Positions 22,275-33,337 of a stretch of 64,000 nt of DNA are shown piece by piece (position 1 is the stretch's first letter; every line of letters starts with the position of its first letter). Origin of the DNA: Helianthus annuus (taxonomy: Eukaryota > Streptophyta > Magnoliopsida > Asterales > Asteraceae). The DNA is taken from positions 158,669,597-158,733,596 of the forward strand of contig NC_035437.2 of NCBI RefSeq assembly GCF_002127325.2, read 5' to 3'. The notes under the pieces were generated by a model. The model was not told where the DNA came from. It searched no databases and was given only the letters and a program-made list of their open reading frames with translations. The position numbers and the translations under genes were made by a program.

Positions 22275-22618
22275 TCGCTCGGTTAACCAAATCATGTTGT
22301 ATAGAGTCGATAAACTCTTTCATATGTTTGATTACCATATATACCCACATTCCCAACTGCCTTTCTATTGTTTGCACTGCATCATATTCACAATGAATTA
22401 CTTTGACTAGACTATTTTAAACAAATAAAGTATTCACATACCTGTGCCATGTACCACTTAAAATTAATCTCAAAAACTTCTTCAATGATCTTGACGAGCT
22501 TGTAACTTTTATGAGTCTTCCCTTCATTTATAGAATCAACAATATAGCCGAATTTGAAGTCCGGGCAAACAATTATAAGCGACCAGTGTTTACTACAAAA
22601 ATAAAAACTATAGAACAT
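22275..22618 (-). pseudogene. Ulp1/SENP-type (C48) cysteine protease remnant
   Basis: The frame at 22412-22618 reads KHWSLIIVCPDFKFGYIVDS, with the His-Trp of the catalytic histidine and the Asp of VDS. In the next exon (about 22275-22395) the catalytic Cys region can be read as WECGY in one frame and YMVIKHMKEFIDS in the next, so there is a frameshift across it. Plant transposons of the MULE and CACTA groups often carry such SUMO-protease-like genes of unknown role. This copy is broken and starts mid-domain. Confidence 0.6.
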
Positions 22619-24469
22619 ATTAAGTATGTATTGTATGCGTATGTGTATGTATGGTGAGGAATTTATATTACCGGGCTAAGTATGATGCAAGAAAGAACAC
22701 TTTTTTAGAATAAAGCTCACGTATTTCTTTTACGTTTTTTTAACGTCTTCATGAAGCTTGGCGCATCTCCGTCCAAAAGCTACAATTTAACCATAAATGT
22801 TAAAAGTAAATATTTATATGCTAAAAATATAATGTAAAATATAAAACGAAAATATACCTTCGCATATTGTCTATGCCACTTAACATAACTATGAAGCATG
22901 TCTCTCATAGTTATAAAAACTTCAGTTTGTGTTTCATCCGGGAGACGCAATCCCGAATGTTCATCAACAACAGAAAGAACCTGAACATATAAGAATTCGA
23001 ACCTTTCTTGAGAGTTAAGACCATGTAGATATCTTTAGCTCCAACATTAGCATCACTCTTGAGATATAGGTAACATGTAATTGCATCATGACATAACAAC
23101 CAAATCTATTCTATAGATGTTGTGACATGGGCTTTGTGTTATAAATTCTTTTACAAAATTACCTGTTTTTGACCTATAACTCAAACCATTTAACTTGTAC
23201 ACTATCTTTAGCTTTATAACTTAACATGCCATTTTCATTTAGATTATAATTATCTACCTTCTCAATCTCATTAATGCTCACTAAAACTAACCTGATTGTA
23301 GCAGCCTAAAGATTGGCTGATGCAAAAAAATTAGTAGTTGCAAACCAAAATAATATCATGTCAACAACCAAACCTGAATTAAGAAAAAATCAAGGTTTTG
23401 AACAAAAACAACCAGTAAAACGATGCAGAAGTAAGAAGAATTTAATGTTTTACCAATCTTTGGATCGATCATCTGCAGCAACAAAAAAACTAAATCTGAA
23501 TTTTACTTAAAAACATCATTAATAACAGAAAAAAGGATCAACTAATATCATATCAACGTCGCTAATTTAAACACACCTGTTCTTGATCCTGCTCGTTAAT
23601 CTGAAGGCGATTTCTCAAAATCAATGATTTCCAGCAAAATTGTACTGTGATTGTATTTTTATATGATATGACTCAAAATCAAAGATTGTATTTATATAAA
23701 GCTTTTCTTTTAACATTCCAATCCTTTCGTCAAACCGAATTCCCTTGTCGATCTGTGATAAATCGGAATTTCTATATAGAAAAAGAGTGAGAGACTTTTA
23801 TACGCGTGGTTCTATCAATTGAATGTGTGGTTATCAACAAGAAACTATAAAAAGAGAGGTCACCTCTACGGATGTCTAGAAGTTGTTCGTGGATCTGGCA
23901 GTGGTGATTGATGCGTTGTGTCCGGCCAACGATCGTAGACAGCGGGTGAGCAAAGAGATCGTGATTTGAGATAAACACGCGGAGGAAGACGATTGGATTG
24001 GGGTGGGGCGGAATGAAGGGTGGGTTTAGGGTTAGAGTGTTTTAATTTGAAATGGTGCGAGGGAATGATGGGCGCTGGGATAAATTTTCAAAAGGAGCGC
24101 GAGTAAAAATTTGAAGGGAATGACGACTTTTGGAGTGGAGTGAAATAAAAATAATAAAGAGAGTCATGAAAGTATAAAAAAAATGTATTCAAATAATAAC
24201 TTTTATACATTTAACTTTTTTAAATGATAAACACTTAGCTGTAAACATAAAATATATTATAACTGAATTAGAATATAAGCATGTTTTTTGATTTTGTTCC
24301 AATATCATGTTTCATATTTGATCGAACAATGACTATATTGGATCATAATAAGATATTGGCCAATAATAGCACGATAGGTTGTGCCCAGCAATGTTGCACG
24401 ATGAACAATCGTGCAACAGATAAAAGGTACATAAGGATGGATACGTATCACCAATCACTGAGTGCCGAC
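22619..24469. other. Interior of the nested TIR element, no recognisable gene
   Basis: Short open frames near 22911 and 23313 match nothing I know. 23770-24130 (GC-richer, with GGGTTTAGGGTTAGAG) may be a leader or promoter of the protease-bearing gene, which reads in the minus direction. Confidence 0.35.
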
Positions 24470-24666
24470 TAGGAATGAGCATGGTACCCGTTCGGTACCG
24501 AAAAACGGGAAAAGTGGGTAACATTACTGATACCGAATATATCGGTTCGGTACCGATATGGTTTACCCGTAAATAAAGGTCCCGAAAAACGGGGAAAGTG
24601 GGTACCGATACCAAATATACCTGGTACGGTTCGGTACCGGTACCCAGTACCAAATGCTCATCCCTA
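24470..24666. mobile_element. hAT-like MITE rich in GGTACCG
   Basis: It begins TAGGAATGAGCATGGTACCC and ends GTACCAAATGCTCATCCCTA, inverted ends of the common plant TAGGGATGAGCA type. The interior is GGTACCG/ATACCGATA palindromes. The flanks GTGCCGAC and GCTTCGAC match at 5 of 8 bases, so the target duplication is decayed at best. Confidence 0.6.
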
Positions 24667-25534
24667 GCTTCGACCACTTGTCACACCTCGACCCGCAGCG
24701 AAATAGGCGATCAGGGCATTCGAACAGTGTGTGTTTGCGAACTGATAAAGTTTCAAGTGTTGAGATTATAGTGTCCTATAAAACAAAAAAGTTTAATGAT
24801 AATCAGATCCTCTGGACGCCATCCGGACAGACGATCAGTGAGCGAAGTGTTGTAAAAGTTTCTAAGTTTCGAGCTAACGGAGATGATGTAACGACGCGTC
24901 AAACAACGGAAATGTACCAAACTCAGCTCGTTCGGTCAGCTGGGAACCACCCCTTCTCGAACCAACGAACTGTTTCCAGCTTCATGTTTGGACTCGTCAC
25001 ACTGTCCATTTCCCGGTGAAGTTCAGTTCTCAGACTGGCTTTGGACTAAGGAACGAGTCAATAGTCCATTTGAGACCGATTTCACTACTGTTTTGTATAA
25101 TAGTTGAAAAAAAGTTCGAGAATCGAGTGTAAAACATGATGTTTATTAGATCCGAGCCGGAAAACAGGTATCATTCCGTCAGATCTGAGATAATAGTGTA
25201 AGTTTCCTTTAGATTTCATTTGAAAACTGTGAAAATCCTTAAGATCTAGGGTCGTTCTTGATTAAATGATGCTCCATAACAGTTTGTACATCAACTGAAC
25301 GGTAAACACCTTCAAGAAACCCCAAATCAGTCGGTTTTCATGAAAATGTTAAAGTGTTCGCGTGATTTTGTTGAAGAATCTTGTGTAGAAGTGTTAAATG
25401 ACTAAAGTTGTACAAGAATCTAGAAGAAATACTTACGAAATGGGCTTGAACCTCGAGAAAAGAGCTTGAAAGGACTTGGGAGTGCGTGTGGTCGGATGAC
25501 AGAGGCAAAAGTGTGAAATGAAGGGTCAAGGGGC

Positions 25535-25640
25535 CTATTTATAGCTGAAAGGGACAGCTAAGGTGGTGCAGTGTGCAAGGTGATCAGATGGCTATTCGGT
25601 CGAATGGTCATCCAATCGGATGTCCATTCGGATAGCCGAG
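25535..25640 (-). promoter_or_regulatory. LTR promoter: TATA box with upstream ATTCGG/CGAAT array
   Basis: Minus-strand TATA CTATAAATAG at 25535-25544. Upstream on that strand, 25589-25640 holds CTATTCGG, TCGAATGG, CAATCGGAT and CATTCGGATAG: four copies in both orientations, bounded by GGCTATTCGG and CGGATAGCC. Confidence 0.6.
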
Positions 25641-25784
25641 ACCCGTTTGCTAGTTTTCCGACTTTGGTTCGTTTTGCGAGCTAGACTAAGCGTTGCGTTG
25701 CGTTTTATTGTGAGTAACATTACAATAACACAAAAGTTTCCACGTTTCAAGTCTGCGTCTAAGTTAGGATCCCGCTTAATAAGT

Positions 25785-26130
25785 ATCAAGTGTCGAAGTA
25801 TTCAAGTATCAAGAATCAAGTCTCTCGTTCAATAAAGAATTCAAGTTTCTCGTTCAATAAGTATCAAGTCTCTAGCTTAACGAAATATCAAAGTTTCTTG
25901 TTTAACCAAGTATCAGAGTTTAACAAGCGTCAAGTTTTAAGATTTAAGTTTCAAAGTATCAAAAGAGTCTAGATTCAAAGCATCACAAAATTTAGGTATC
26001 ATAAGAGTCAAGTATCATGAGTCAAGTTTCACCAAGTATCACATTGAGTAAAGTTTCACATAATTTGACATAGTTTAAGGCTCAAATAAGCATCATTAGA
26101 TATTACAGGGACTAGACTTGCCAAATGATA
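25785..26130. repeat. Degenerate AAGTATCAAGT repeats
   Basis: About 20 imperfect copies of AGTATCAAGT or AAGTTTCA, often alternating with CTCGTTCAATAA. They lie in the upstream (U3) half of the probable solo LTR. Confidence 0.7.
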
Positions 26131-27050
26131 AAAGTTTCAAACGCAGGGCGTTACGCTAGAGCTGGTGTTGGCCAGTGGTTGGTGGTGGTCCTTGGTTGAT
26201 GGTGGTGATGGTGTTTGGTTTATGAGATGGAAAAATTAAAGTTTATTAAGAAAAGACTAAATTGCCCCTGATTTAACATAGGCCAATTGATGGGGTTAAG
26301 TCAGTTGAATCAAAATGGAAATGGTAAAGTCTTTTTGGACCCACATATGAAAAATAAAATCTTTGGACTATACTGGCAAAACTGCCCAAACCACAAGGAC
26401 CATTTTGGCAATTTACTCAAATTTTAGTTGTTAAAATAATATAAGTATTTTGGTGCTATTTTCAACTTTCAGCCTCAAAAAATAAATTTTATGGTGTATT
26501 TTGGTGCAATTAACAACTTTCACCATCAAAAAATCAATTTTCATTTAATGGTGGTTTCTAATATAGTTTTTTGGTGGTGTGTTTATTTATTAGGGTGGTA
26601 ACTTTGTTATTTGGTGCTTTATATTATAAGATAGCATCAAAAAAATGAAATTGACACCACCAAAAAATTGGTTTTGTACTAGTACGTATTATAATATAAG
26701 AATCCAAACATGTATTTTTTTTGTTGATGTTTTTTGTTGCAGCTGATGTGGGTGGGGCAAGGTTAGGAATTGGTATGAGTCGGGTCAAAACAGTTTGATT
26801 TAGAGTGTAGAGTGACAGTGAGGTATTGTCTATACGTGTATACAAATTTTTAAAAAATAATCCGTTATACTAAAAAAATATACATGATTAATATACATTC
26901 TTGCTTTTGTATATCTTTATGGTTCTTTGCAACAAGAAAAAGTTTAAGAAACCGAATTAAAAATTTATGGTGGAGAAAATGGAAAGACGATACTTTAGAT
27001 GTTAAAAGTGTTATTTTTATACTTTTATTTGTTGTAAATTAAATTTTTCT

Positions 27051-27069
27051 ACCCGGAAAATTTTCGGGT
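27051..27069 (+). other. Helitron 3' hairpin
   Basis: ACCCGGAAAATTTTCGGGT folds into a stem with one bulged G. It lies six bases before the terminal CTAG, where Helitrons carry their termination hairpin. Confidence 0.7.
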
Positions 27070-27079
27070 TATAACCTAG

Positions 27080-28361
27080 TTATGTTATAAATAAAATATG
27101 AAAGTGAGCTGAAACAAATAAATTATGAACTGCTGAATTTTTTTATATATCTACAGTAATTTTTACATGAAGGTTGGGGTTTGTGATCCACTCGATTCAA
27201 TTTATGGGTGACTTCTTGCTACTATTTGAGATCAATATAAATGTTATATTAGATAAAAAATTCTGTAAATGCTTTTAGTTTTAAATGCATAATAAATTGT
27301 GTAACGTAGCCTTCATCATACAATCGTTATTACATCACAGAGAATACTACTGTTAGTTTTAAGGGTTACGTGATCACTCGTAGATCATACAAAACCCAAA
27401 TAAAAGTTGGGTTTTTGAAGTGTCATCTTTTGGAAATCACCAATGGGTAACCGACATGGTCGATGGTGTACCTAATATTGCAATTTTGTAAACATTGGTC
27501 GATGAATCTCTCACACTACATGGTGTGGTAGGAAAGGGTAACGGGAAAGAGCATGCCTCACAGTCATCACATCACGAAAAAGCCTCTTTTCCTCCCCATC
27601 ACAAAAAGGGGAAGGGTGGTGAAAGGTAAGGGCAAAGCCCCAAAAAAGCAAGTGGATCAAACTTCCAAGTGCCCAAACCCTTGTGGCGTTTATGGTGGGG
27701 TGGCACCCTCCCCTCTCCATGCCCCCATACTGTCCAGTCTAATGAGGCTTTTCAGTTTTGTCGGGTGAAGGCAAATTTCTGACGTGGCCCGTCTCAAAAT
27801 TTGAATATAAAATTTTGGTGTTGGGGTTAAACCCTTTAGTTTGTTGATTCTTATTTGCACAGTGAAAAGAAATGAAGTTGTATGCGAGATAATCGCAAAG
27901 GAAAAATTCATACTTTCATTAAAATAAATAGGACTCTTAGACTCTTAACCCACTACTCATGATTCCATACCCACTACTCCGTAACTTTTTACTAACAGTA
28001 CCCATAACTTAATAAAAACCACTAACAACTTATGACTAAAATAAAACATGCAGACCTATTCTATTATTTAACCTGACTTTACCCATACCAATGACCCGAC
28101 TTGACCTAAACTATCAAGATTAGCCAACATTTGGATAACATTTCAAACAAGCTCTTCAGTTTAATTACATTGTTCGGAAGGGTAATTTTGTAACGGATTT
28201 CCAGCCAACATCGGTAATGTTTATTTTAAGATCCTTTCGTTTTCATGTTCTTCATTCTCAACATGCGTGGAAATTTAATATATAGGTGGCCTTGGTACTA
28301 AAAGTTCCCAAATGTGGTGTTAATCCTTCATATGAGGTAGTGGGTCCTTTACATTTGCATC
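27080..28361. other. Intergenic DNA, no recognised gene
   Basis: It starts with the displaced downstream flank of the P450 (TATGTTATAAATAAAATATG). Open frames in 27511-27911 overlap on both strands and have no family resemblance. 27500-27760 is GC-richer and may be an unrecognised element. Confidence 0.4.
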
Positions 28362-29435
28362 AAACTACAACCGGTGTCCTTTAACTAAAGAAATTGCAGG
28401 CTCTGTCTTTATGTTACTGGTTTTTAACACGTTATATCCTTTAGACCTAACCTAGTTAAGTTTTTTGGTTTAGTCTTACTATGTGCCTCTCACATGACTA
28501 GGAGGGCCGGCCTGTAAGGCTTATCAACCTAGGCTAAGGCCTAGGGCCATCAAAAATCAAAGGCCTCCAATTTTATTTCCTTTTATATATTAGACTTGCT
28601 TTTTGCCATTTAAACAACGTTTCTAGGCGCAAGATTTAGGATTTACACTAGGAGTCTGTATTATCCACGCACACAACACATCAACCCTCGTTACTTGCGG
28701 TGTCTTTGGAGTAATCAATGTGAACCTAATTGCGGATTGAGCAAAATTAGGGCCAAGATTAGGAAAAATCATCGCTATGGTTATTCAATGTTTCAAATCT
28801 CAATCTCAATTCCTTTGTACCACTTCAATAGGGCCCTGACTTTGTATTTCGTTTAGGGCCTCCAAACGTTGGAACGGCCCTGATGAGTAGTCATAGCTCT
28901 TCATTACTTGATGACAATGAAACAATATTTTGGAATTATTCTTTGTTTTCTTATCAAACCAATCAAAAGAACTGACCATTTGAATTGTCGGATCATATGC
29001 AAACAAATTATTATGAAAACTACAGTGGGATTAATAGATAAAACTACAATGATGTTGGAAGCTTACTATAAATTTTATTGATGTCATTTTGTTCTAGTGT
29101 TTGTCGTATGTAGAAGGCACTCATTGCAAGGTTTGATTCACGTTCCTTTTTTCTATAGGTTTTTTTATCGAAGTTTTGAGAGACATAGATAGTAGCGATG
29201 GTTTTTTAGATGAACATGAACAATAAGATGTTATGAGAAGCAAGGGGGAAATCGAAATTCATGTTAAATTAAGATCAAAAGACCATGTTGCCCTCATGTG
29301 AGAGGGACATGGTAAGACTTAACCAAAAAAAAAACTTAACTAGGTTAGGGCTAAAGGACATAACATGCTATAAACTAATAACATAAAGGATAAAGCCTGC
29401 AATTTTTTTAGTTAAAGGACACCGGTTGTAATTTA
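28362..29435. repeat. Inverted-repeat element with arms of about 140 bp
   Basis: 28362-28497 and 29294-29435 are inverted copies (ACAACCGGTGTCCTTTAACT, CTAACCTAGTTAAGTTTTTT, CTCTCACATGA). The diverged arms indicate an old non-autonomous element, perhaps Mutator-like. No target duplication was found. The inner end of the left arm is interrupted by a hAT MITE. Confidence 0.65.
28502..28882. mobile_element. hAT MITE, 381 bp
   Basis: It begins GAGGGCCGGCCTG and ends GGAACGGCCCTG (inverse CAGGGCCGTTCC). The flanking 8-mers ATGACTAG (28494-28501) and ATGAGTAG (28883-28890) differ at one base, an aged hAT target duplication. It is a different terminus family from the CAGGGGCGGA MITEs. Confidence 0.75.
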
Positions 29436-29764
29436 CTCTAGTATTTAACATGATGTCAACTTCAAAAATAACTTGATTTGAAACAAACAGACTTAGTTTA
29501 ACCTAATATAACTCATTAACCATAATAATTTCCATAACGGTGAATTAGGTAACGTTTTATAAAAGATAACTAATTATCATGTGACAACCCGAAATTCCAA
29601 GGTTTTCCTATACACCTCACTGACTTCACAACCCTGTTTTTACTATATGATTTACATGTTAGTTGGGTGCATAGTTTATCTGAATATTTGTGTGATTTGT
29701 GTGATGATTGGTTGTAACTGTTTAATGATAAATATAATTAGGTTATTATATTTAATTGTATAAT

Positions 29765-29917
29765 GATTGGTCTTTCGCCACTCTCATAAGAGTTTCGTCG
29801 AAGTAAGCCTTTCTCCAACCATGACTCGATGAAAGATGAGTCGGGTCTTTCGCCGATAAGGACTTCGGCCCAACCCACTTCGTGGCCCAACTGTTAAACG
29901 TTGTGTAATTATATAAC
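29765..29917 (+). promoter_or_regulatory. LTR promoter: TATA box preceded by TTTCGTC/TTTCGCC motifs
   Basis: Upstream of the TATA at 29908: CTTTCGCC, GTTTCGTCG, GATGAAAG, CTTTCGCCG, ACTTCGGCC and ACTTCGTGG. The same motif returns as an array in the presumed transcribed part (30405-30640). Confidence 0.55.
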
Positions 29918-30404
29918 CCTTGCAGCCGCTAGAAAACCCTAGGTTCCCTCTAATCTAGCGACGGCAGTTCTCCCTCTACTCGAAGCCCTTCTCGGATCGG
30001 AAACATTCTTGTTGATCTTGTATATCATTCTTGGTTAGTATATCATTCTTGTTGATCTTATATTCGTTGCTATTTGTTATGTTAGGCACTAGAAATTAAA
30101 TTATGATGTAGGGTTTTGTTTGCACGTTAGTATGAACATGATAAACTGATTTGACTTAACGGTAGATGATTTGCGATAGATCGATGATGATACTGATTAT
30201 TAGATGATGATTCAAACCTGTGCGATGATGATTAATTTTTGAATAATGATGTTGTTCGATTTGTTTTGAAGAAGGTTATGCTTGATCCGAATGTCCATGT
30301 GATTGTTAATTGATAATGGATTAACTAGTTTAGGTTAATGTCATCTGATTGAATTTGATATTGAATTGTTAACTGATAGAGGATTAGGGTTCTAGAGAAA
30401 CACG

Positions 30405-30640
30405 AAACTGTAACTGTTTGGATCATGAGATGTTTCGTCATACTTGATCTCGACGAAACACTAGTGTTTCGTCCCTGTGAGTCTCGACGAAATATAGATG
30501 TTTCGTCACATCCTTTTCTTGGCGAAAGATTATGTTTCATCACATCCATGTCACGATGAAAGATCTCATGGTTCGTCACAACTGATCATGACTAGGATCT
30601 GAAGGTTCGTCACACGTGACTGTTCGTCGAAGTAGTGCTT
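30405..30640. repeat. Array of TTTCGTC / GACGAAA palindromes
   Basis: At least ten motifs: GTTTCGTCATAC, TCGACGAAACACTAGTG, TTTCGTCCC, CTCGACGAAATATAG, TTTCGTCACATCC, GGCGAAAGA, TTTCATCACATCC, GATGAAAGA, GTTCGTCAC (twice) and TTCGTCGAAG. They alternate in orientation so that adjacent copies can pair as stems. Confidence 0.8.
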
Positions 30641-31610
30641 ATTTAGAACAGTAGATCAGTAGTATTTATGTTGTTGACCTGTGATGTGACTTTCTATTAA
30701 TGTATAATAGTAATGTGAACTAAATATGAGGATTTTGATGTGGATCTGCGTGGTCGTCAACCCATCTGTTATAAGCCATTGTGACAATGAGTACTCGATA
30801 TGCAACATAAGGTGATCTTGTGATGCAAACTGTGTAAAATGGATAGCGTAATGGATTGTGAAACTAATGATATTGATAACCATTATTGGGAACATGAACA
30901 TGGGTTGTAACATGCATGAGACTTAACTGTTGGTTATGTGTTATGTGACAATGGTATTACGTGTAACTTGTTGAATATGTGAATTAGATACATATTTACG
31001 AAACTAATCATATTTGGTAACCACGGTAGGGTTTGGTTAACCAACTTGGAACGGGTAAAGTAACTTAACAATCCGAGCAATCTAAGGTGAGTTCATCTCT
31101 CTTGATCATGCGTCCTGGTGGTTGGGACAGTCATTAGGCATCCCTGAGAGGGATGGGTTTAGGTAAATTAATTGGGTATTCCTGAGAGGAATACGTCTTG
31201 TGGTAAATCTGGAATGTTGGATAATATACTCATCCTATCACCATTAAAGTCCCTCCGTGTTGTTTGGTTACCTGAGAGGTAACAAGGTATTAGTTGGTAG
31301 CGCTACTTAGGTTCGGCACCCTCACCCCGTACCGGAGAGGACGGGTGTGAACTAATGACCTAGTCATGACCAATGCTTCGATAGGAGCATTGGGGAAAGG
31401 GCAAAATAATCAGGAGCCGTCTTGTATCCGAGGTATTATCAACATTGTAATCAATGAACGTAACTTAACACTTGGTAACTAACGTTTTCGTAAAACTATG
31501 AACTCACCAGCGTTGTCTGATACACGTGTGTGCATGCTCGCAGGTTATAAATTATGTGGATCGTGGAACTTGCTGTCTGGTGATGCGTGTGTAACGTAAT
31601 ATATTTTTGG

Positions 31611-33324
31611 TGTATATTTTAAGCCCTTTTACACTTTTTAGCCAAGTTTTAAATTTATAAAACACGATATTTACTAACACTAAACACACATATGGGCAAG
31701 TGCACCCATCGTGAGCGTAGTATAGTGTTGGTCAGATACCGAGGTCGTCCAAGGACACAAGAGCTTTTGGTACCAGTTTATCCTCAACGTCTAGTCAAAT
31801 CAAAAGTTAGAAAAAAGGTTTTTAAACTAGAAAAATAAAACTAACTAAAATGCTGAAAGATAAAATTAAAATAAAAACAGCTAGACAAGATGAATCACTT
31901 GGATCCGACTCGTGTGTAGTGTAACCTTTGATTATTTCCGCACTTTTGCACTTTTTAAGAGATTATCTTAGTTATTGTAGTAGCCCCTCTTTTGAAGGTG
32001 ATGTTACCCTCAACCCAGTAGTTTGAGTCAGCAAGGATACAATCCTAAAGGGTCGGATTATTGAAAGATAATTAATTAAGTTATTAATTCATAATGTGGT
32101 AGGCCCCTCTTTTGAAGGTGACGTTACCCTCGGCTATGTAGTCTGAGTCAGCAGGGATACAGTCCTAAGTAGCCGGGTTAAAGTTTTAATAGTAGCTTAC
32201 TTATGAGGGGATCAAAGAGTTTGGACCCCCGCCATCCAATATCGGGGGGTATTGAAGGAGGTCCTACTAAATTTGACCCAGATCCTTTGCAGGATCTATA
32301 CACTGAACAATGGCAAGACTCTTACCAAACCGTTCCCTTAACCCCCGACCAGGTAGCCAACATATCTCCATATAGACCATGGAGATATGAATGGTGAAAA
32401 TCTTTTATTTTATATAGACAGTAAAATAATGCCAAGACACCACGGACAAACGATAAGGAAGAATCACCTTCAACATAAGAAACTAGTTATTAAAGTCATT
32501 AATACATAACCAAATACAAAGTGCGAAAAGATCAAAAATAAAAAGTATTACACTAAACACTTGTCTTCACCAAGTGATGTAAGAGACTTAGGCAAACATT
32601 GCCTTTGATTGTCAAGAACTCTTACGATCAATCTTGGATCCCGAGACGACTCACACACTCTATGATGGATGATGGATGATGGTGGTGGATGATGGTGGTG
32701 TGATGGTGGTGGTGGGTGGGTGAAGTGTGAGAGAGGTGGTATGCCCAGGGATGGTTTGCAAATGTGCCAAGCACCCCTATTTATAGCCTGAATAGCAGCT
32801 CGGGCACGGCCCCGTGTCCATACTCCTTCTCTTTCTTCTTTAAATGCAGTTTGTCTGCATTAGTTGACCACGTCCCCGTGTCCGCTGAGCATGACCCCGT
32901 GTGCAGAAGCGTATCTGTACTATCAAGATTTTCCTAGATTCTGCGAATCTTAGAGTTGACCATGGCCCCGTGTCCGCTGAGCTCGACCCCATGGTGGGCA
33001 ATAGAAGCTTCTACAACATTGTCTTTTCTGCTGACACTTGGGCACGCCCCCGTGCTCATTGAGCACGGGGCGTGTTCAACCTTCTGTTCTCTTGTTTTGC
33101 TTGGGAAGATGCTGTCGGGGAGGTCGGGCATGCCACGTTTGTTCCTTTTCTTGTATTTATGTTAGATTTAGCTGCCTTTTTGCTTTTTTTGTTCATTTGA
33201 GCTCATTTAATCCTGAAAATACAAAAGAAAGACAAAAACACACTTTTTCCAACATTAGTACTAAAAAAGGGTTAGTTTTATGCCACAATTGATGTAATTT
33301 ATATGTTGCATTTTGTGCACATCA
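31611..33324 (-). repeat. 3' LTR of the Athila-like element
   Basis: On the minus strand it starts TGATGTGCACAAAATGC, just after a polypurine tract (33325-33337), and ends near AAAATATACA. The minus-strand TATA CTATAAATAG is at 32777-32786. The low-coordinate boundary is an estimate because the second LTR is not in the window. It also contains a GATGGT-type microsatellite (32655-32735) and a duplicated block (TAGGCCCCTCTTTTGAAGGT at 31981-32000 in variant form and at 32100-32119). Confidence 0.6.
32777..33079 (-). promoter_or_regulatory. Athila-like LTR promoter: TATA plus upstream CACGGCCCCGTG array
   Basis: TATA at 32777-32786 (minus). Upstream on that strand: GGGCACGGCCCCGTGTCC at 32802-32819, then pairs at 32866-32905, 32957-32995 and 33039-33079. 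Each pair has two GC-rich palindromes separated by about 8-10 bases ending GCTGA or ATTGA. Confidence 0.65.
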
Positions 33325-33337
33325 AATACCCCCACAC
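33325..33337 (-). other. Polypurine tract of the Athila-like element
   Basis: On the minus strand GTGTGGGGGTATT directly precedes the LTR start TGATG. It is the expected primer site for plus-strand DNA synthesis. Confidence 0.6.

Larger units (their letters stand above)
24679..26154 (-). mobile_element. Probable solo LTR of a Ty3/gypsy-type element
   Basis: It starts TGTCACACCTCGACCCGCAG, very like the ends of the other minus-strand LTRs here (TGTCACAACCCCC at 36468, TGTAAGACCC at 61567, each followed within about 100 bp by CAGCGGAAA or a similar block), and ends near GGGCGTTAC. The sequence CTATTTATAG at 25535-25544 is a minus-strand TATA box. No internal region or second LTR is attached. 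No clean target duplication. Confidence 0.5.
21633..26685. mobile_element. TIR transposon (CACTA-like, class not settled) nested in the Helitron
   Basis: The ends are inverted copies: GTACTAGTACAAAATAAC at 21633-21650 and its inverse at 26668-26685 (GTACTAGTACAAAACCAA on the minus strand). Both subterminal zones (21690-21910 and 26440-26670) are full of CACCACCAAAAAAT, TTTTGGTGGTG and GGTGC motifs, the layout of CACTA elements. No exact target duplication could be found. The interior holds a Ulp1-protease remnant, a hAT MITE and a probable solo LTR, and no transposase. Confidence 0.65.
16178..27079 (+). mobile_element. Non-autonomous Helitron (10.9 kb) carrying gene fragments
   Basis: The 5' end is TCTATATATATTAATAAA, the TC start and A/T-rich pattern of plant Helitrons. 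The 3' end is CTAG at 27076-27079, preceded after 6 nt by a hairpin at 27051-27069 (ACCC and GAAAA pairing with TTTTC and GGGT, one bulged G). The flanking bases are A (16177) and T (27080), as expected for insertion into an AT dinucleotide without target duplication. No Rep/helicase gene is present. The 5' end is 33 bp after the P450 stop codon and directly abuts an AATAAA (16172-16177), so the P450 3' untranslated region has been split. Ends were recognised by eye; a close relative or an empty site would confirm. Confidence 0.75.
29580..31610 (+). mobile_element. LTR-like sequence of another retroelement (partial)
   Basis: It starts TGTGACAACCCGAAATTCC, an LTR-type start. A plus-strand TATA (ATTATATAAC) lies at 29908-29917, followed by a leader-like GC-rich stretch (AAAACCCTAGGTTCCCTC). 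No coding region was recognised. The end adjoins the Athila-like LTR at about 31611. Its partner LTR, if any, is not in the window. Confidence 0.45.

Noticed and set aside
21633..26685. 3-bp or longer target duplication for the nested TIR element
   Set aside because: Several possible end definitions within GTACTAGTAC were tried; none gives matching flanks, so I did not claim one.
27511..27911. Three overlapping frames of about 70 codons
   Set aside because: On both strands over the same GC-richer block, no conserved motif, no splice or promoter context.
32934..33292. Small open frames on both strands
   Set aside because: They fall in the Athila-like LTR and exist because the CACGGCCCCGTG palindromes lack stop codons in several frames.
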